NCBI RefSeq assembly: GCF_008180415.1
Contig: NZ_VTEI01000001.1
Coordinates: 102,468 to 166,467 of the forward strand
Reading direction: 5' to 3'
DNA: 64,000 nucleotides
Source of the DNA: Rossellomorea vietnamensis
Lineage (GTDB): Bacteria > Bacillota > Bacilli > Bacillales > Bacillaceae_B
Shown: positions 16,564-26,880 of the stretch, in pieces
How the letters are laid out: the number at the start of each line of letters is the position of its first letter
Position numbering within the stretch: position 1 is the stretch's first letter
Notes under the pieces: generated by a model
Database searches by the model: none
What the model saw: the letters and a program-made list of their open reading frames with translations, nothing else
Told to the model about the DNA's origin: nothing
Translations under genes and position numbers: made by a program

Positions 16564-18954
16564 TTAAAGAAAATCATAAGGTGTAACGTTTTCCATTCCG
16601 ATCATCGGGTCGGCTTGAAGCATTTCTTCCAGCGGATTTTTCGTCAGTTCATCCTCAGACTCCAAATCCTCGGTCACTTCAGACCCTATCTCCTTAAGCT
16701 TTTGGTAAAGAGTAGTCAGTCTTTGTACGTCTTCCTCTCGTTCCACACCCATTTTCAAGGCATGTTCCTCACCGCAGAGGATCAGCGCGTTACGGCTCCT
16801 TGTAATGGCTGTGTACAGCAGATTGCGGCGGAGCATCCTGAAGTAGCTTTTCACCACAGGCAGGATGACAATCGGAAATTCGCTTCCTTGTGACTTATGA
16901 ATGGAACAGCAGTAAGCCAGTGTGATTTGATTTAACTCCTGACGGGTGTAGGTAACCTCATTCCCTTCAAAAGAAACGAGGACCATGTCCTGTTTTTCCG
17001 TATTCTCCTTGGCATAGAATATAGAAATCACTTCACCTATATCGCCGTTAAATACATTGCTTTCAGGCTGGTTGACAAGCTGCAGGACTTTGTCGCCAAT
17101 CCGGTATTTTGTGTCACCGAAAGTAATTTCCTTCCGGGTGCCGTCATTGCTGTTGAAGATTTCCTGAAGCATGACGTTAAGGTTGTCGATTCCCGCAGGA
17201 CCTCTGTACATCGGGGCGAGCACTTGGATATCCTTCGCACTGTACCCTTTCGTTTTAGCATTGGTGACCACCTTTTCCACCACTTCAGCAATCTGGGCGG
17301 TCGTGCATTTGATAAACGAGCGGTCCTTCTGAGGCTGAAGCAGGTTCGTTGGCAGCCTGCCTTCCTTCATTTCATGAGCCATCTCGATGATGGAGGAGCC
17401 TTCTTCCTGACGGTAAATATCTTTTAAACGAACTGTCGGAATCACTTCTGATTTAAGGAGATCTTTTAAAACCTGCCCAGGACCGACTGAAGGCAGCTGG
17501 TCTTCATCTCCAACAAGAATGACCTGTATATCATCAGGAAGTGCCTTGAACAGCTGATTGGCAAGCCAGGTATCGACCATGGACATTTCATCGACGATCA
17601 GCAGCTTGCCTTTAATTGTACGTTCTTCATCATAATCAAAACTGTCGGTGCCATTCCAGCCCAGAAGCCTGTGAATCGTACCAGCGGGAAGGCCGGTTGA
17701 CTCTGTCATTCGTTTGGCAGCCCTTCCTGTAGGGGCGGCCAGCAGGACAGGAAATGGTTCATCCTTGTATTCTTTGGGATCAAGCGAACAGCCGTGCAGT
17801 TCAGCATACAGCTCGACGATTCCTTTAATAACCGTGGTTTTCCCTGTACCGGGACCTCCAGTCAAAAGCATCATCGGGGACATTAGAGCCGTCTCGATTG
17901 CTTCTTTTTGAGTTGGTGCATACTGGACGTTCAATCTCTCTTCCAGCCCGCCGAGCGCCATCAGGAACTCAGACTGAGGGAATTGATCCGTATATTGATC
18001 TTGAGAGAGCAGCTTATCAATGTTGGTGACCAGCCCTTTTTCAGCAAAATAAAGAGAAGGAAGGTACACCCTTTGTTCTTCGCCTTTAATTTTCCCCTCT
18101 TCTTCCAGTTTGATCACTTCAGCAGAGATATCATCAAAATTGATTCGTTCACTTTGGCTCTTTTCGAGCAGAGCTTTGACGTTTTTCAACAGTGTTTCCG
18201 CTTCAAGATATACATGTCCATCCTGCAGGCAATTTTGCTCAAGCGTATAGAGGCACCCAGCTTTAATCCGGTCAGGGTGATTTCCTGTGAGACCCAGCTT
18301 GCTGCCGAGTTCATCCGCACGCCCAAACCCGATCCCCTCAATATCCTCTACTAATTTATAAGGATTCCTCTGAAGGATTTCGAGAGTCTGTTCTTTGTAT
18401 GCCTGGTAAATCTTCATGGAAATCTGGGGACCAAATCCATATCCATTCAGGCTGATCAATACTCTTTCCAGCCCCTGATGTTCCACTAAGGAATCATAAA
18501 GAGACTTGGCCTTTTCGGGAGGAAGTTTTGGAATATCATCAAGAAGGGATGGACTTTCCAAAATCTTGCTGATGGCATTTTCACCCAGCTGCTCCACAAT
18601 TTTTTCAGCTGTTTTCTTTCCAATGCCTTTGAATAATTCACCGGACAGGTAGTCAACGATCCCCTGCTTCGTCTGAGGGATCTCTTTCTTGAAACGCTGT
18701 GCGAGGAATTGCATGCCAAACTTCGGGTGGTCCTTGAATGCTCCATGAAAGACATAGGTTTCCTGTTCATGAATTTTAGGGAAATGGCCGGTGACTACGG
18801 CCTCCTTGTCTTCATATTGGGCATTCGTGGACTCCACCCTGATCCTGATGACAGAATAGAGGTTGCTTTCATTGTGGAAGATGGTGACAAGATGCTTGCC
18901 TTTAACATAGATTTCATTTTCATCGAAAAGTTCTAAGGAGTCTTGCCTGCTCAT
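16564..18954 (-). CDS. recD2: RecD2-type ATP-dependent DNA helicase
   Basis: SF1B 5'-3' DNA helicase acting in replication fork progression and mismatch or recombination repair in Bacilli lacking RecBCD. The N-terminal region (to about residue 330) contains helix-hairpin-helix repeats such as FKGIGKKTAEKIVEQLG and EGIGFGRADELGSKL. The RecA-like motor follows with Walker A GGPGTGKTT at 366-374, the DEMSMVD Walker B region and the C-terminal AYCCSIHKSQGSEFPIVI motif. At 796 residues it matches B. subtilis YrrC. ATG start with a GGGGG binding site; yrrB lies 30 bases upstream in the same orientation. Confidence 0.95.
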   Translation of the reverse strand: MSRQDSLELFDENEIYVKGKHLVTIFHNESNLYSVIRIRVESTNAQYEDKEAVVTGHFPKIHEQETYVFHGAFKDHPKFGMQFLAQRFKKEIPQTKQGIVDYLSGELFKGIGKKTAEKIVEQLGENAISKILESPSLLDDIPKLPPEKAKSLYDSLVEHQGLERVLISLNGYGFGPQISMKIYQAYKEQTLEILQRNPYKLVEDIEGIGFGRADELGSKLGLTGNHPDRIKAGCLYTLEQNCLQDGHVYLEAETLLKNVKALLEKSQSERINFDDISAEVIKLEEEGKIKGEEQRVYLPSLYFAEKGLVTNIDKLLSQDQYTDQFPQSEFLMALGGLEERLNVQYAPTQKEAIETALMSPMMLLTGGPGTGKTTVIKGIVELYAELHGCSLDPKEYKDEPFPVLLAAPTGRAAKRMTESTGLPAGTIHRLLGWNGTDSFDYDEERTIKGKLLIVDEMSMVDTWLANQLFKALPDDIQVILVGDEDQLPSVGPGQVLKDLLKSEVIPTVRLKDIYRQEEGSSIIEMAHEMKEGRLPTNLLQPQKDRSFIKCTTAQIAEVVEKVVTNAKTKGYSAKDIQVLAPMYRGPAGIDNLNVMLQEIFNSNDGTRKEITFGDTKYRIGDKVLQLVNQPESNVFNGDIGEVISIFYAKENTEKQDMVLVSFEGNEVTYTRQELNQITLAYCCSIHKSQGSEFPIVILPVVKSYFRMLRRNLLYTAITRSRNALILCGEEHALKMGVEREEDVQRLTTLYQKLKEIGSEVTEDLESEDELTKNPLEEMLQADPMIGMENVTPYDFL

Positions 18955-18984
18955 TTAGAAACCCCCTTGTTTCCAAGTTAATTC

Positions 18985-19644
18985 TTAACTGTTAAGCTGA
19001 TCGATCATTTTTAAGCCGTACCCTGCCAGCATGTGATCCGGCTGGACTTCAAGAGCTTTCTCAAAACAGCTTCTGGCTTTTTCGGCGTCATCAGAGTAGC
19101 CGGCATGTGCAACTCCGAGGTTATAGTAGGCATCTGCATGCTCAGGATCTTGTTCAACGACTGTTTCCAGCTGTTCAATGGCTTCTTTATAGGCTTCCGT
19201 TTTCGCCAGGCACAGGCCGTATTGAAAACGTGCTTCCGTATCTTCGCCGTTCAATTCGACACTTCTCATAAGGTAAGGAAGCGCAAGTCTCGGCTGCTCC
19301 AGATTCACAAGGCTGAGGCCCAGCATGAAGAAGACATCTTCGTTCTCCAGCCCTTTTTGGACCGCTGTCTCAAAAGCCTCTTTGCTAGCATCAAAATTTT
19401 CTCCATTGAAATAAAGGTTGCCAAGAGAGTAATAAGCGGATGCAGCATTCCCATCAAGAGATATCGCTCTCTTTAAGAATTTCTCGGCCTTCTCATTTTC
19501 TCCTACTGAAAGCAGGACATTTCCAAAGTTTATGTAGGCTACCGGATCTGTTGGGTTTTCTTCAATTGCCTCTGTAAAAAATGAGACTGCCTCTTCGATT
19601 TTTCCTTCTTGAAGCAGTTCGATTCCTTTTAAATTCTTATCCAT
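18985..19644 (-). CDS. yrrB: TPR repeat protein YrrB
   Basis: A 219-residue cytoplasmic protein composed almost entirely of tetratricopeptide repeats; at least five 34-residue units are clear from the NPTDPVAYINFGNVL, NAASAYYSLGNLYF and PEHADAYYNLGVAH helices. TPR arrays bind protein partners. It lies between mnmA and recD2 in the same direction, as in B. subtilis, and may form an operon with recD2; the partner is unknown. Confidence 0.9.
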   Translation of the reverse strand: MDKNLKGIELLQEGKIEEAVSFFTEAIEENPTDPVAYINFGNVLLSVGENEKAEKFLKRAISLDGNAASAYYSLGNLYFNGENFDASKEAFETAVQKGLENEDVFFMLGLSLVNLEQPRLALPYLMRSVELNGEDTEARFQYGLCLAKTEAYKEAIEQLETVVEQDPEHADAYYNLGVAHAGYSDDAEKARSCFEKALEVQPDHMLAGYGLKMIDQLNS

Positions 19645-19732
19645 ATGTAAACACCTCTGGTTTGAATTATTTGTTACCTGTTTATGTCCCTAGTATATCA
19701 TAACCACTTACTTCACTAAGAAAAGCAGCATT

Positions 19733-19778
19733 CAAAAAAACAAAAGGTTAACCAGAGAAAAATTCTGATTAACCTTTG
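19733..19778 (-). terminator. mnmA terminator
   Basis: CAAAGGTTAATCAGAATT and its complement form a strong stem, followed by a long T run on the minus strand, directly after mnmA. Confidence 0.9.
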
Positions 19779-19782
19779 TATA

Positions 19783-20916
<1,134 letters not shown>

Positions 20917-21035
20917 CTATTATAAAGGCAAAATAATCACACGTTTATTGCCTATGTTCTTTTATGCTTTGCTTTCAAAACAATAGAAAGATTTTAATAC
21001 AAAGAAAGCAGTTAGACAAGAGATTGAACTCTGCC

Positions 21036-22178
21036 TTATTTTCTCAGACGGTTGACAATCTTACTGACTTCTCTTCCTGCATAGATGATATCTTCCTCGG
21101 TATTGCCGATGCCGAAGCTGAAGCGGATGGAATTCCGCAAGCGCTCAGAATCCTTGCCGAACATGGCGAGCAGTACATGAGAAGGTTCAATTGACCCGGC
21201 CGTACACGCTGATCCGCTTGATACCGCAATCCCTGCAAGGTCCAGATTCACAAGCATCGATTCGACATCAGTGCCCGGAAAACTCAGGTTGAGCACATGG
21301 GGAAGCGATTGTTCCAGGCTTCCATTCAGGTAAAATTCAACATTCTCTTCTTTTAGAATATCAATCAGGATACCCTTAAACGCTATATATTCTTCTGTCT
21401 TTTTATCCATCTCTTCCTGTGAAAGCTTGATCGCTTCGGCCATTCCGACTAATGAGGGCAGATTTTCGGTTCCTGCCCGCCTTTTTCTCTCTTGTTCCCC
21501 TCCGAATGTCTTGGCCTCAAGGGGTACATTCTTTCTGGCATATAGAAATCCGACACCTTTTGGACCATTGATTTTATGTGCGGAAATGGAAAGCAGGTCG
21601 ATGTTTTCCTCTTCCACATCAATTTTCTTCATACCAAAAGCCTGTACGGCATCTGTATGCAATAAACTGCCTCTGCTTCGGACCAATTTCCCGATTTCGG
21701 AGATCGGCTGTACGGTCCCCACTTCATTATTGCCATACATGATGCTGACCAGGATGGTATCCTCTCTTAAAGCAGACTCGACATCCTTGATAGAAACACG
21801 CCCTTGTTCATCCACAGGCAAATAGGTTATTTCGAACCCTTCCTTCTCCAGCTGTGCACAAGTGTGGAGAACGGCATGGTGCTCAATTGAGGAAGTAATG
21901 ATATGCCTTCCTTTTTCTTTAAGAGCATGGGCCGCACCGGAAAGAGCCAGGTTATCTGCCTCCGTTCCTCCGCTGGTGAAGATGATTTCATTGAAACCGG
22001 CACCTATGCTTTTTGCGGCAGCCATGCGTGCGCTGTCAAGCTTTTGTCTGGCATCTCTTCCTGAAGCATGTATGCTGGATGGATTGCCGAACGTCCCTTT
22101 CATTGCTTCTGTCATTACATCGATTACACGGGGATCCATTGGGGAGGTTGCCGCATTATCGAGATAAATCGTCTTCAT
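21036..22178 (-). CDS. yrvO: Cysteine desulfurase YrvO
   Basis: PLP enzyme of the NifS/IscS class that takes sulfur from cysteine as enzyme-bound persulfide. MKTIYLDNAATSPMDPRV opens the protein, SISAHKINGPKGVGFLY contains the PLP lysine, and SSGSACTAGSIEPSHVL carries the mobile catalytic cysteine. The ATG at 22178 has GGGGGG seven bases upstream; five codons upstream are not needed. It overlaps the end of cymR and precedes mnmA by about 140 bases, so it probably supplies sulfur for tRNA thiolation under shared control with the cysteine regulator. Confidence 0.95.
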   Translation of the reverse strand: MKTIYLDNAATSPMDPRVIDVMTEAMKGTFGNPSSIHASGRDARQKLDSARMAAAKSIGAGFNEIIFTSGGTEADNLALSGAAHALKEKGRHIITSSIEHHAVLHTCAQLEKEGFEITYLPVDEQGRVSIKDVESALREDTILVSIMYGNNEVGTVQPISEIGKLVRSRGSLLHTDAVQAFGMKKIDVEEENIDLLSISAHKINGPKGVGFLYARKNVPLEAKTFGGEQERKRRAGTENLPSLVGMAEAIKLSQEEMDKKTEEYIAFKGILIDILKEENVEFYLNGSLEQSLPHVLNLSFPGTDVESMLVNLDLAGIAVSSGSACTAGSIEPSHVLLAMFGKDSERLRNSIRFSFGIGNTEEDIIYAGREVSKIVNRLRK

Positions 22179-22192
22179 TGTCATTCCCCCCA

Positions 22193-22612
22193 TTAAATAT
22201 AAAACATATAAGCATCTGACTCGCCTTCGTCCGTATAGCCTGCCAGATCTTCAATTGTTGTATTGTCCAATACTTCTTTTACAGCGTCCCTGATGCGCAT
22301 CCACAGTTCACGCTTTGCCGGTTCCTCGTCTTCTATTCCTTCAACCGGGGAAATCGGGCCTTCAAGGATCCTTATAATATCTCCGGCTGTAATCTCGGAT
22401 GGTTCATGACCAAGCACGTACCCTCCATAGGCGCCTCTGATACTTTTGACCAGTCCTGCATTTCTTAATGGTGCCACGAGTTGTTCAAGGTAGTGTTCAG
22501 ATAAGTTTTGAGCCTTAGCAATCGACTTCAGGGATGTTGGTCCCTCTCCATGGCGCTTTGCCAGCTCTATCATAATTGTCAAACCATAGCGTCCCTTGGT
22601 AGAAATCTTCAT
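22193..22612 (-). CDS. cymR: Cysteine metabolism repressor CymR (Rrf2 family)
   Basis: Rrf2-type winged-helix dimer. In B. subtilis CymR, in complex with CysK, represses cysteine uptake and synthesis genes including the mtnN-mccAB operon. The N-terminal MKISTKGRYGLTIMIELA and the recognition helix region LSEHYLEQLVAPLRNAGLVKS are diagnostic, and IRGAYGGYVLG follows. It has no cysteine at all, so unlike IscR it cannot hold an iron-sulfur cluster. It is translationally coupled to yrvO. Its usual nearby target genes mccA and mccB are missing from this window. Confidence 0.94.
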   Translation of the reverse strand: MKISTKGRYGLTIMIELAKRHGEGPTSLKSIAKAQNLSEHYLEQLVAPLRNAGLVKSIRGAYGGYVLGHEPSEITAGDIIRILEGPISPVEGIEDEEPAKRELWMRIRDAVKEVLDNTTIEDLAGYTDEGESDAYMFYI

Positions 22613-22943
22613 AGTTTTCGCCCCTCAATCTATCTTTATACAATGCTTTTTACGTAAAATGTTATATGGTTGATTTCAAAAAAAATATTCTTCTAAAGTG
22701 GCTATTAAAAACGAGTTGATCCCCTCTCCAATCAACGCCAGAAAACAGATTGGAATAGCGAACAACAACATTCAGTAAAGAACCTAAAAAATATTCCGCC
22801 TGCCCATACAACTTATAGCAGAATTTCTGCATTGTGCAAAACATCTATTAAACAAATCAAAGATATAAATAATTCATTTTCTCTTAGTAACTTTTGTCAT
22901 TATAGCATAATCAACGGTTGCTGTTAAAAATCGTTTTCCTTAA
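22613..22943. other. AT-rich intergenic region upstream of cymR
   Basis: About 330 bases of AT-rich sequence between cymR and the MITE-like element. It should contain the cymR promoter, but I cannot assign hexamers reliably. No gene or RNA structure is visible. Confidence 0.4.
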
Positions 22944-23292
22944 AGGCTCTTTTCAAACTTTGCTGCTATTTCTATTTAGTCTCAAAAATAAGATCATAAA
23001 AATCCTGACTAACATGGGTGAAAAGAGCTGCTCACACCATTTAGAGAGAAAAACCTTAGTATTCAGGGTAATCCGAAAGCAACAATCAATTTGAAAACTG
23101 CATTTTAAAAGTCTGCTGCTTTTAGATACTATTTTAACCCCTCCCTTTTCGCTTAGAGAGATTGGAGCAAGCGGAAGACGTACGACCTCCTGCGGGACTA
23201 GCGGGATAGTTCCAGCACCTAGCCCCGCGGAGTCGTGCGGCTGGAGCGGAAATCGTTTCCTTTCAAGAGCCAAATCTTTGTAAAAACAGTCG
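22944..23292 (+). mobile_element. MITE-like element, long form, copy 1
   Basis: A 349-base non-coding element. Left end AGGCTCTTTTCAAACTTTG and right end AATCTTTGTAAAAACAGTCG form imperfect terminal inverted repeats. The flanks are the direct repeat CCTTAA at 22938-22943 and 23293-23298. It contains the family's TTTAGAGAGAAA segment and, from about 23155, the GC-rich family B core. No transposase is encoded, so mobility would depend on an enzyme elsewhere. It separates cymR from rarA. Confidence 0.8.
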
Positions 23293-23376
23293 CCTTAAAA
23301 GAGCCTTCATTTCAAAAAAAGCCGACAGTATGATAAATTAGTACAATAATGAGAACGCCAGTTTGGAGAGATGGAA

Positions 23377-24648
23377 ATGAGTATCAAACCGTTGGCCTAC
23401 CGGATGAGGCCCCGTACAATCAGCGAAGTCATCGGCCAGCAGCATCTCGTTGGCGAAGGGAAGATCATTGACCGCATGGTGAAGGCCAGGCAGCTTTCTT
23501 CCATGATCCTCTATGGTCCGCCCGGCATTGGAAAGACTTCCATTGCCAGTGCCATAGCAGGAAGCACCAATTACGCCTTCAGAACACTCAATGCCGTTAC
23601 GAATAATAAAAAAGATATAGCCGTAGTTGCGGAAGAAGCCAAAATGTCGGGAAAGGTCATTCTTCTATTAGATGAGGTGCATCGCCTGGATAAAGCGAAA
23701 CAGGATTTCCTGCTGCCTTATCTGGAAAACGGAATGATTACCCTCATTGGAGCAACAACCAGTAACCCTTATCATGCCATTAACCCGGCAATCCGTTCAC
23801 GCTGTCAGATTTTCGAATTGAAGCCGCTCTCTGTCGATGACATGAAAACAGCCTTGGTAAATGCGATTGGGGATGAAGAACGCGGACTTGGCAAGAAGAA
23901 TGTTTCGGTCGGAGAGGAGGCTCTCACGCATCTTGCTCAGGCAAGCAACGGGGATGTAAGAAGTTCATTGAACGCTCTGGAATTGGCTGTCCTTTCAACT
24001 CAACCTTCTGAGGATGGCAGAATCGAAGTCACAGTTGGAATTGCAGAAGAGTGCCTTCAGAAAAAGAGCTTTTCTCACGATAAAGATGGAGACGCACACT
24101 ATGATGTATTAAGTGGTTTCCAGAAATCCATCAGGGGCAGTGATGTGAATGCGGCCCTCCACTATTTAGGCAGGCTCGTTGAAGCAGGAGACCTGCCGAG
24201 CATTTCAAGGAGACTCCTGGTCATTGCCTATGAAGATATTGGGCTCGCAAGCCCACAGGCAGGACAGCGGACATTGGCAGCGGTAGAAACCGCTGAAAAA
24301 ATCGGTTTTCCTGAAGCAAGAATTCCACTTGCCAATGCTGTCATCGAGCTATGCCTGTCCCCGAAATCGAATTCTGCCATCAGTGCCATCGATGCTGCTT
24401 TGAAAGACATTCGAAGCGGCCGTAATGGAGAGGTGCCTGCTCACCTTAAAGATGCCCATTACGCTGGTGCAAAAGAACTTGGAAGAGGAATAGAGTATAA
24501 GTTTCCGCATGATTATCCATCAGGCTGGGTCAAGCAGCAGTATCTTCCTGATGTTTTGAAAAATGCCCGCTATTACGAGCCAAAAGATACAGGGAAATTC
24601 GAATCTGCCATATCGCAGGTGTACAAAAAGATTATGGGACAAAAGTAA
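23377..24648 (+). CDS. rarA: Replication-associated recombination protein RarA
   Basis: AAA+ ATPase of the RarA/MgsA/WRNIP1 family that acts at stalled replication forks and interacts with SSB. MSIKPLAYRMRPRTISEVIGQ is the family start, Walker A GPPGIGKTS follows at about residue 50, then LLLDEVHRLDKAKQD as Walker B and the sensor region TTSNPYHAINPAIRSRC. A C-terminal tetramerisation domain completes the 423 residues. The ATG at 23377 is preferred over one six bases upstream because GGAGAG precedes it at proper distance. It ends with its own terminator. Confidence 0.95.
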   Translation: MSIKPLAYRMRPRTISEVIGQQHLVGEGKIIDRMVKARQLSSMILYGPPGIGKTSIASAIAGSTNYAFRTLNAVTNNKKDIAVVAEEAKMSGKVILLLDEVHRLDKAKQDFLLPYLENGMITLIGATTSNPYHAINPAIRSRCQIFELKPLSVDDMKTALVNAIGDEERGLGKKNVSVGEEALTHLAQASNGDVRSSLNALELAVLSTQPSEDGRIEVTVGIAEECLQKKSFSHDKDGDAHYDVLSGFQKSIRGSDVNAALHYLGRLVEAGDLPSISRRLLVIAYEDIGLASPQAGQRTLAAVETAEKIGFPEARIPLANAVIELCLSPKSNSAISAIDAALKDIRSGRNGEVPAHLKDAHYAGAKELGRGIEYKFPHDYPSGWVKQQYLPDVLKNARYYEPKDTGKFESAISQVYKKIMGQK

Positions 24649-24650
24649 TT

Positions 24651-24682
24651 TAGGAGGGCACAGGCAGCCCTCCTCTTTTTTT
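24651..24682 (+). terminator. rarA terminator
   Basis: AGGAGGGC and GCCCTCCT form a stem followed by seven T, directly after the rarA stop. Confidence 0.92.
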
Positions 24683-24692
24683 ACTTTGTGGA

Positions 24693-24851
24693 TTATCGGG
24701 TAAACCACCAAACGAAAAATAAAATAACTGCTGCAATGAACCAGATAAGTGCGATTACATGTTTTCTTTCCGTTTTTTTCTTTTTAGAAAACCCAGCAGC
24801 TGCACCACTCATTAAAGCAATAGCTATTGCTGCCCAAGTCCAAAAAGACAT
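24693..24851 (-). CDS. Small two-helix membrane protein, unknown function
   Basis: A 52-residue protein beginning MSFWTWAAIAIALMSGAAAG, with a basic loop (FSKKKKTERKH) and a second membrane helix (VIALIWFIAAVILFFVWWFT). The ATG at 24851 has GGGAGAGG four to five bases upstream; the upstream codons of the open frame are not needed. It runs convergently to rarA and uses the rarA terminator region from the other side. I do not recognise a named family. Confidence 0.7.
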   Translation of the reverse strand: MSFWTWAAIAIALMSGAAAGFSKKKKTERKHVIALIWFIAAVILFFVWWFTR

Positions 24852-24926
24852 AGAACCTCTCCCTTTCTTAAAATTCATAAGAAATACTTGTTAAGTATCC
24901 ACCCAAAAACGAGTAAGATTTGAGAT

Positions 24927-24963
24927 AAAAACAAAACGCCCTGCACCAAATCACAGGACGTTT
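24927..24963 (-). terminator. Terminator of the ABC transporter operon
   Basis: ACGTCCTG and CAGGGCGT form a stem around a ten-base loop, with a T-rich tract following on the minus strand. It lies about 50 bases past the last operon gene. Confidence 0.75.
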
Positions 24964-25010
24964 CAAATGTCATTTATAGGTGAGCCACTCCAAAAATGCG
25001 TCTAATTGCC

Positions 25011-25961
25011 TTATGCCGCCACGTCGCGCTTGTTAAAGACGATAAACGCGAGAAGATGGAAAATGACAAAGTAGATGAGCAAGACCGTAATAGAAAATCC
25101 TAAGGTCATATCTTCCACTAGTTTCGGCACAGCCCCCGTATACATTCTCAGATCAGTATTCGCAAACAAACTGTATTTTGCCCAATCGTATTTCATAGCC
25201 ACGAAGTTTGTTGCCGTACTTCCCATGAACAAGAGGAACAAGGAGATACCAATGGCAAGGGAACTGCTTCTGAATACAGCAGAAATCATGAAGGCCATTG
25301 TCGCCATCATTGTAATACTTATCGTGCTTAACAGATAGTTTTTAATAGAGTAAAACAGCATACTTTGCTCTTCCACGGTCCCATTTATATAAACAAGATG
25401 CGGTTGACTTCCTCCTCCACCAAAAAATATTGCCCCCACAATTGCCGAAAGAACAAACAAGGTGACTAACAGGGCCATTCCAAAGAGCAGGACAGTTAGA
25501 TATTTGGATAGAAGGATTTTGGTTCTCGATATTGGTCTTATCAGCAAAAGCTTGATCGTTCCCCAGGTAAATTCACCTGCAACAATTCCTGCAGCAATAA
25601 TAATGGCAAATAGTCCGACAATATCGATAAAGTTGGCATTAAAGTTAACAAATGACCACATATTTTCTCCGCTTACAGGTTCGATTTCATTCTCAAGTCT
25701 ATATTCATTAATGGCGATTCTTTCTTCCGCCAACTGTTTGTTAAAGGCGGGCATACCTGGATTTTCTTCAAGGATCTGCTTATCACCTTCAATGTTCGCT
25801 TGAGCTTCCTGCTTCCAATCTCCTTCAGGTGTATCGGCTGCTCCAATAAATTTCATGGCGGATCCTGCACCAATGACTAACAAAACGAGAAGCCCAATCA
25901 TGACATACGTTCCAGGGCGGCTGAATATTTTAATCCACTCATTTTTAATCAGGTTAAACAT
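25011..25961 (-). CDS. ABC-2 type transporter permease
   Basis: A 316-residue membrane protein with about six membrane segments and a large extracytoplasmic loop between the first two (residues about 40-110), typical of ABC-2 (BcrB/NatB-like) permeases. FTWGTIKLLLIRPISRTKILLSKYL is the conserved cytoplasmic coupling segment. It overlaps the ATPase gene upstream by eight bases and is the last gene of the operon. It probably pairs with that ATPase to export a lipid-active compound or peptide; the substrate is not visible from sequence. Confidence 0.88.
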   Translation of the reverse strand: MFNLIKNEWIKIFSRPGTYVMIGLLVLLVIGAGSAMKFIGAADTPEGDWKQEAQANIEGDKQILEENPGMPAFNKQLAEERIAINEYRLENEIEPVSGENMWSFVNFNANFIDIVGLFAIIIAAGIVAGEFTWGTIKLLLIRPISRTKILLSKYLTVLLFGMALLVTLFVLSAIVGAIFFGGGGSQPHLVYINGTVEEQSMLFYSIKNYLLSTISITMMATMAFMISAVFRSSSLAIGISLFLLFMGSTATNFVAMKYDWAKYSLFANTDLRMYTGAVPKLVEDMTLGFSITVLLIYFVIFHLLAFIVFNKRDVAA

Positions 25962-26880
25962 TTAAGGTGTCCCCCTTTTCATTCGTAATTTCCAGGAATC
26001 GGTCTTCAAGGGTTTTGCTGACCGCCATCACGGAATAGATATCAATATTATGCTGTACCAGGGTACTGATCAGTTCAGGCACTTGCTCTTTTGCTAAAGC
26101 GACTTGCACTTTCCCATCTGTGAGTCCGTGCTGAAGGTCCGGGTAGGCATCGGTGATTACAGCCGCAGCTTTTTCTGCTTCTCCAAGTTCAAGCTGATAA
26201 ACGAGCTCAGTGCCCTGCACAAAATCCTTCACTTGCTGAACATCGACAAGTTTTCCTTTTTGTATGATCCCAATCCGGTCACACATCATTTCCATTTCAG
26301 AGAGCAAGTGGCTTGATACAATGACCGCCATACCGGTCTCCCTTGCCAGCCTGCGGATATAATCGCGGATTTCGCGGATACCGGCTGGATCAAGTCCATT
26401 TGTTGGTTCGTCCAGGATCAGCAATTTAGGATTGTGAAGCAGACATTGGGCAATCCCGAGCCTCTGCCTCATCCCCAAAGAATACGTCTTCACTTTATCG
26501 TGAATTCGGTCTGAAAGCCCTACGAGTTCCACCACTTCTTTTATTCTCTCGTCAGTAATGCCTTTGTGCATCCGGGCAAAATGTTTCAGGTTTTTATACC
26601 CGGACAGAAATTTATACAACTCAGGGTTTTCCACGATTGCTCCAATGTCTTTTATGGCCCCTTCATAGTTGCTCTTTACACTCACGCCATTGACCACGAC
26701 GTCGCCCTCGGTGATTCCCATAAGGCCCACGATCATTCTGATTGTTGTCGTTTTCCCGGCACCATTCGGCCCTAGAAATCCAAATACTTCGCCTTCCAAT
26801 ACACTAAATGAAAGTGAATCAATGATTTTCTTGCCTCTGATCACCTTGGAAACGTTTTTTAATTCCAATACTGTTTTCAA
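25954..26880 (-). CDS. ABC transporter ATP-binding protein (BcrA/CcmA-like)
   Basis: A 308-residue ATPase with Walker A GPNGAGKTT, signature YSLGMRQRLGIAQCLL and Walker B LLILDEPTNGLDPAG, followed by the C-terminal extension typical of bacitracin- and drug-type (BcrA) ATPases. The start is a TTG with GGGGGAAG a few bases upstream; it overlaps the preceding gene by four bases (TTGA) and the following permease by eight. Expected partner: the permease at 25011-25961. Confidence 0.92.
   Translation of the reverse strand: MKTVLELKNVSKVIRGKKIIDSLSFSVLEGEVFGFLGPNGAGKTTTIRMIVGLMGITEGDVVVNGVSVKSNYEGAIKDIGAIVENPELYKFLSGYKNLKHFARMHKGITDERIKEVVELVGLSDRIHDKVKTYSLGMRQRLGIAQCLLHNPKLLILDEPTNGLDPAGIREIRDYIRRLARETGMAVIVSSHLLSEMEMMCDRIGIIQKGKLVDVQQVKDFVQGTELVYQLELGEAEKAAAVITDAYPDLQHGLTDGKVQVALAKEQVPELISTLVQHNIDIYSVMAVSKTLEDRFLEITNEKGDTLNV

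Noticed and set aside
23293..23312. A second terminal repeat AAAAGAGCCTT just after the MITE-like element as its true end
   Set aside because: The target duplication CCTTAA places the end at 23292; the extra match is flanking sequence or an older insertion scar.
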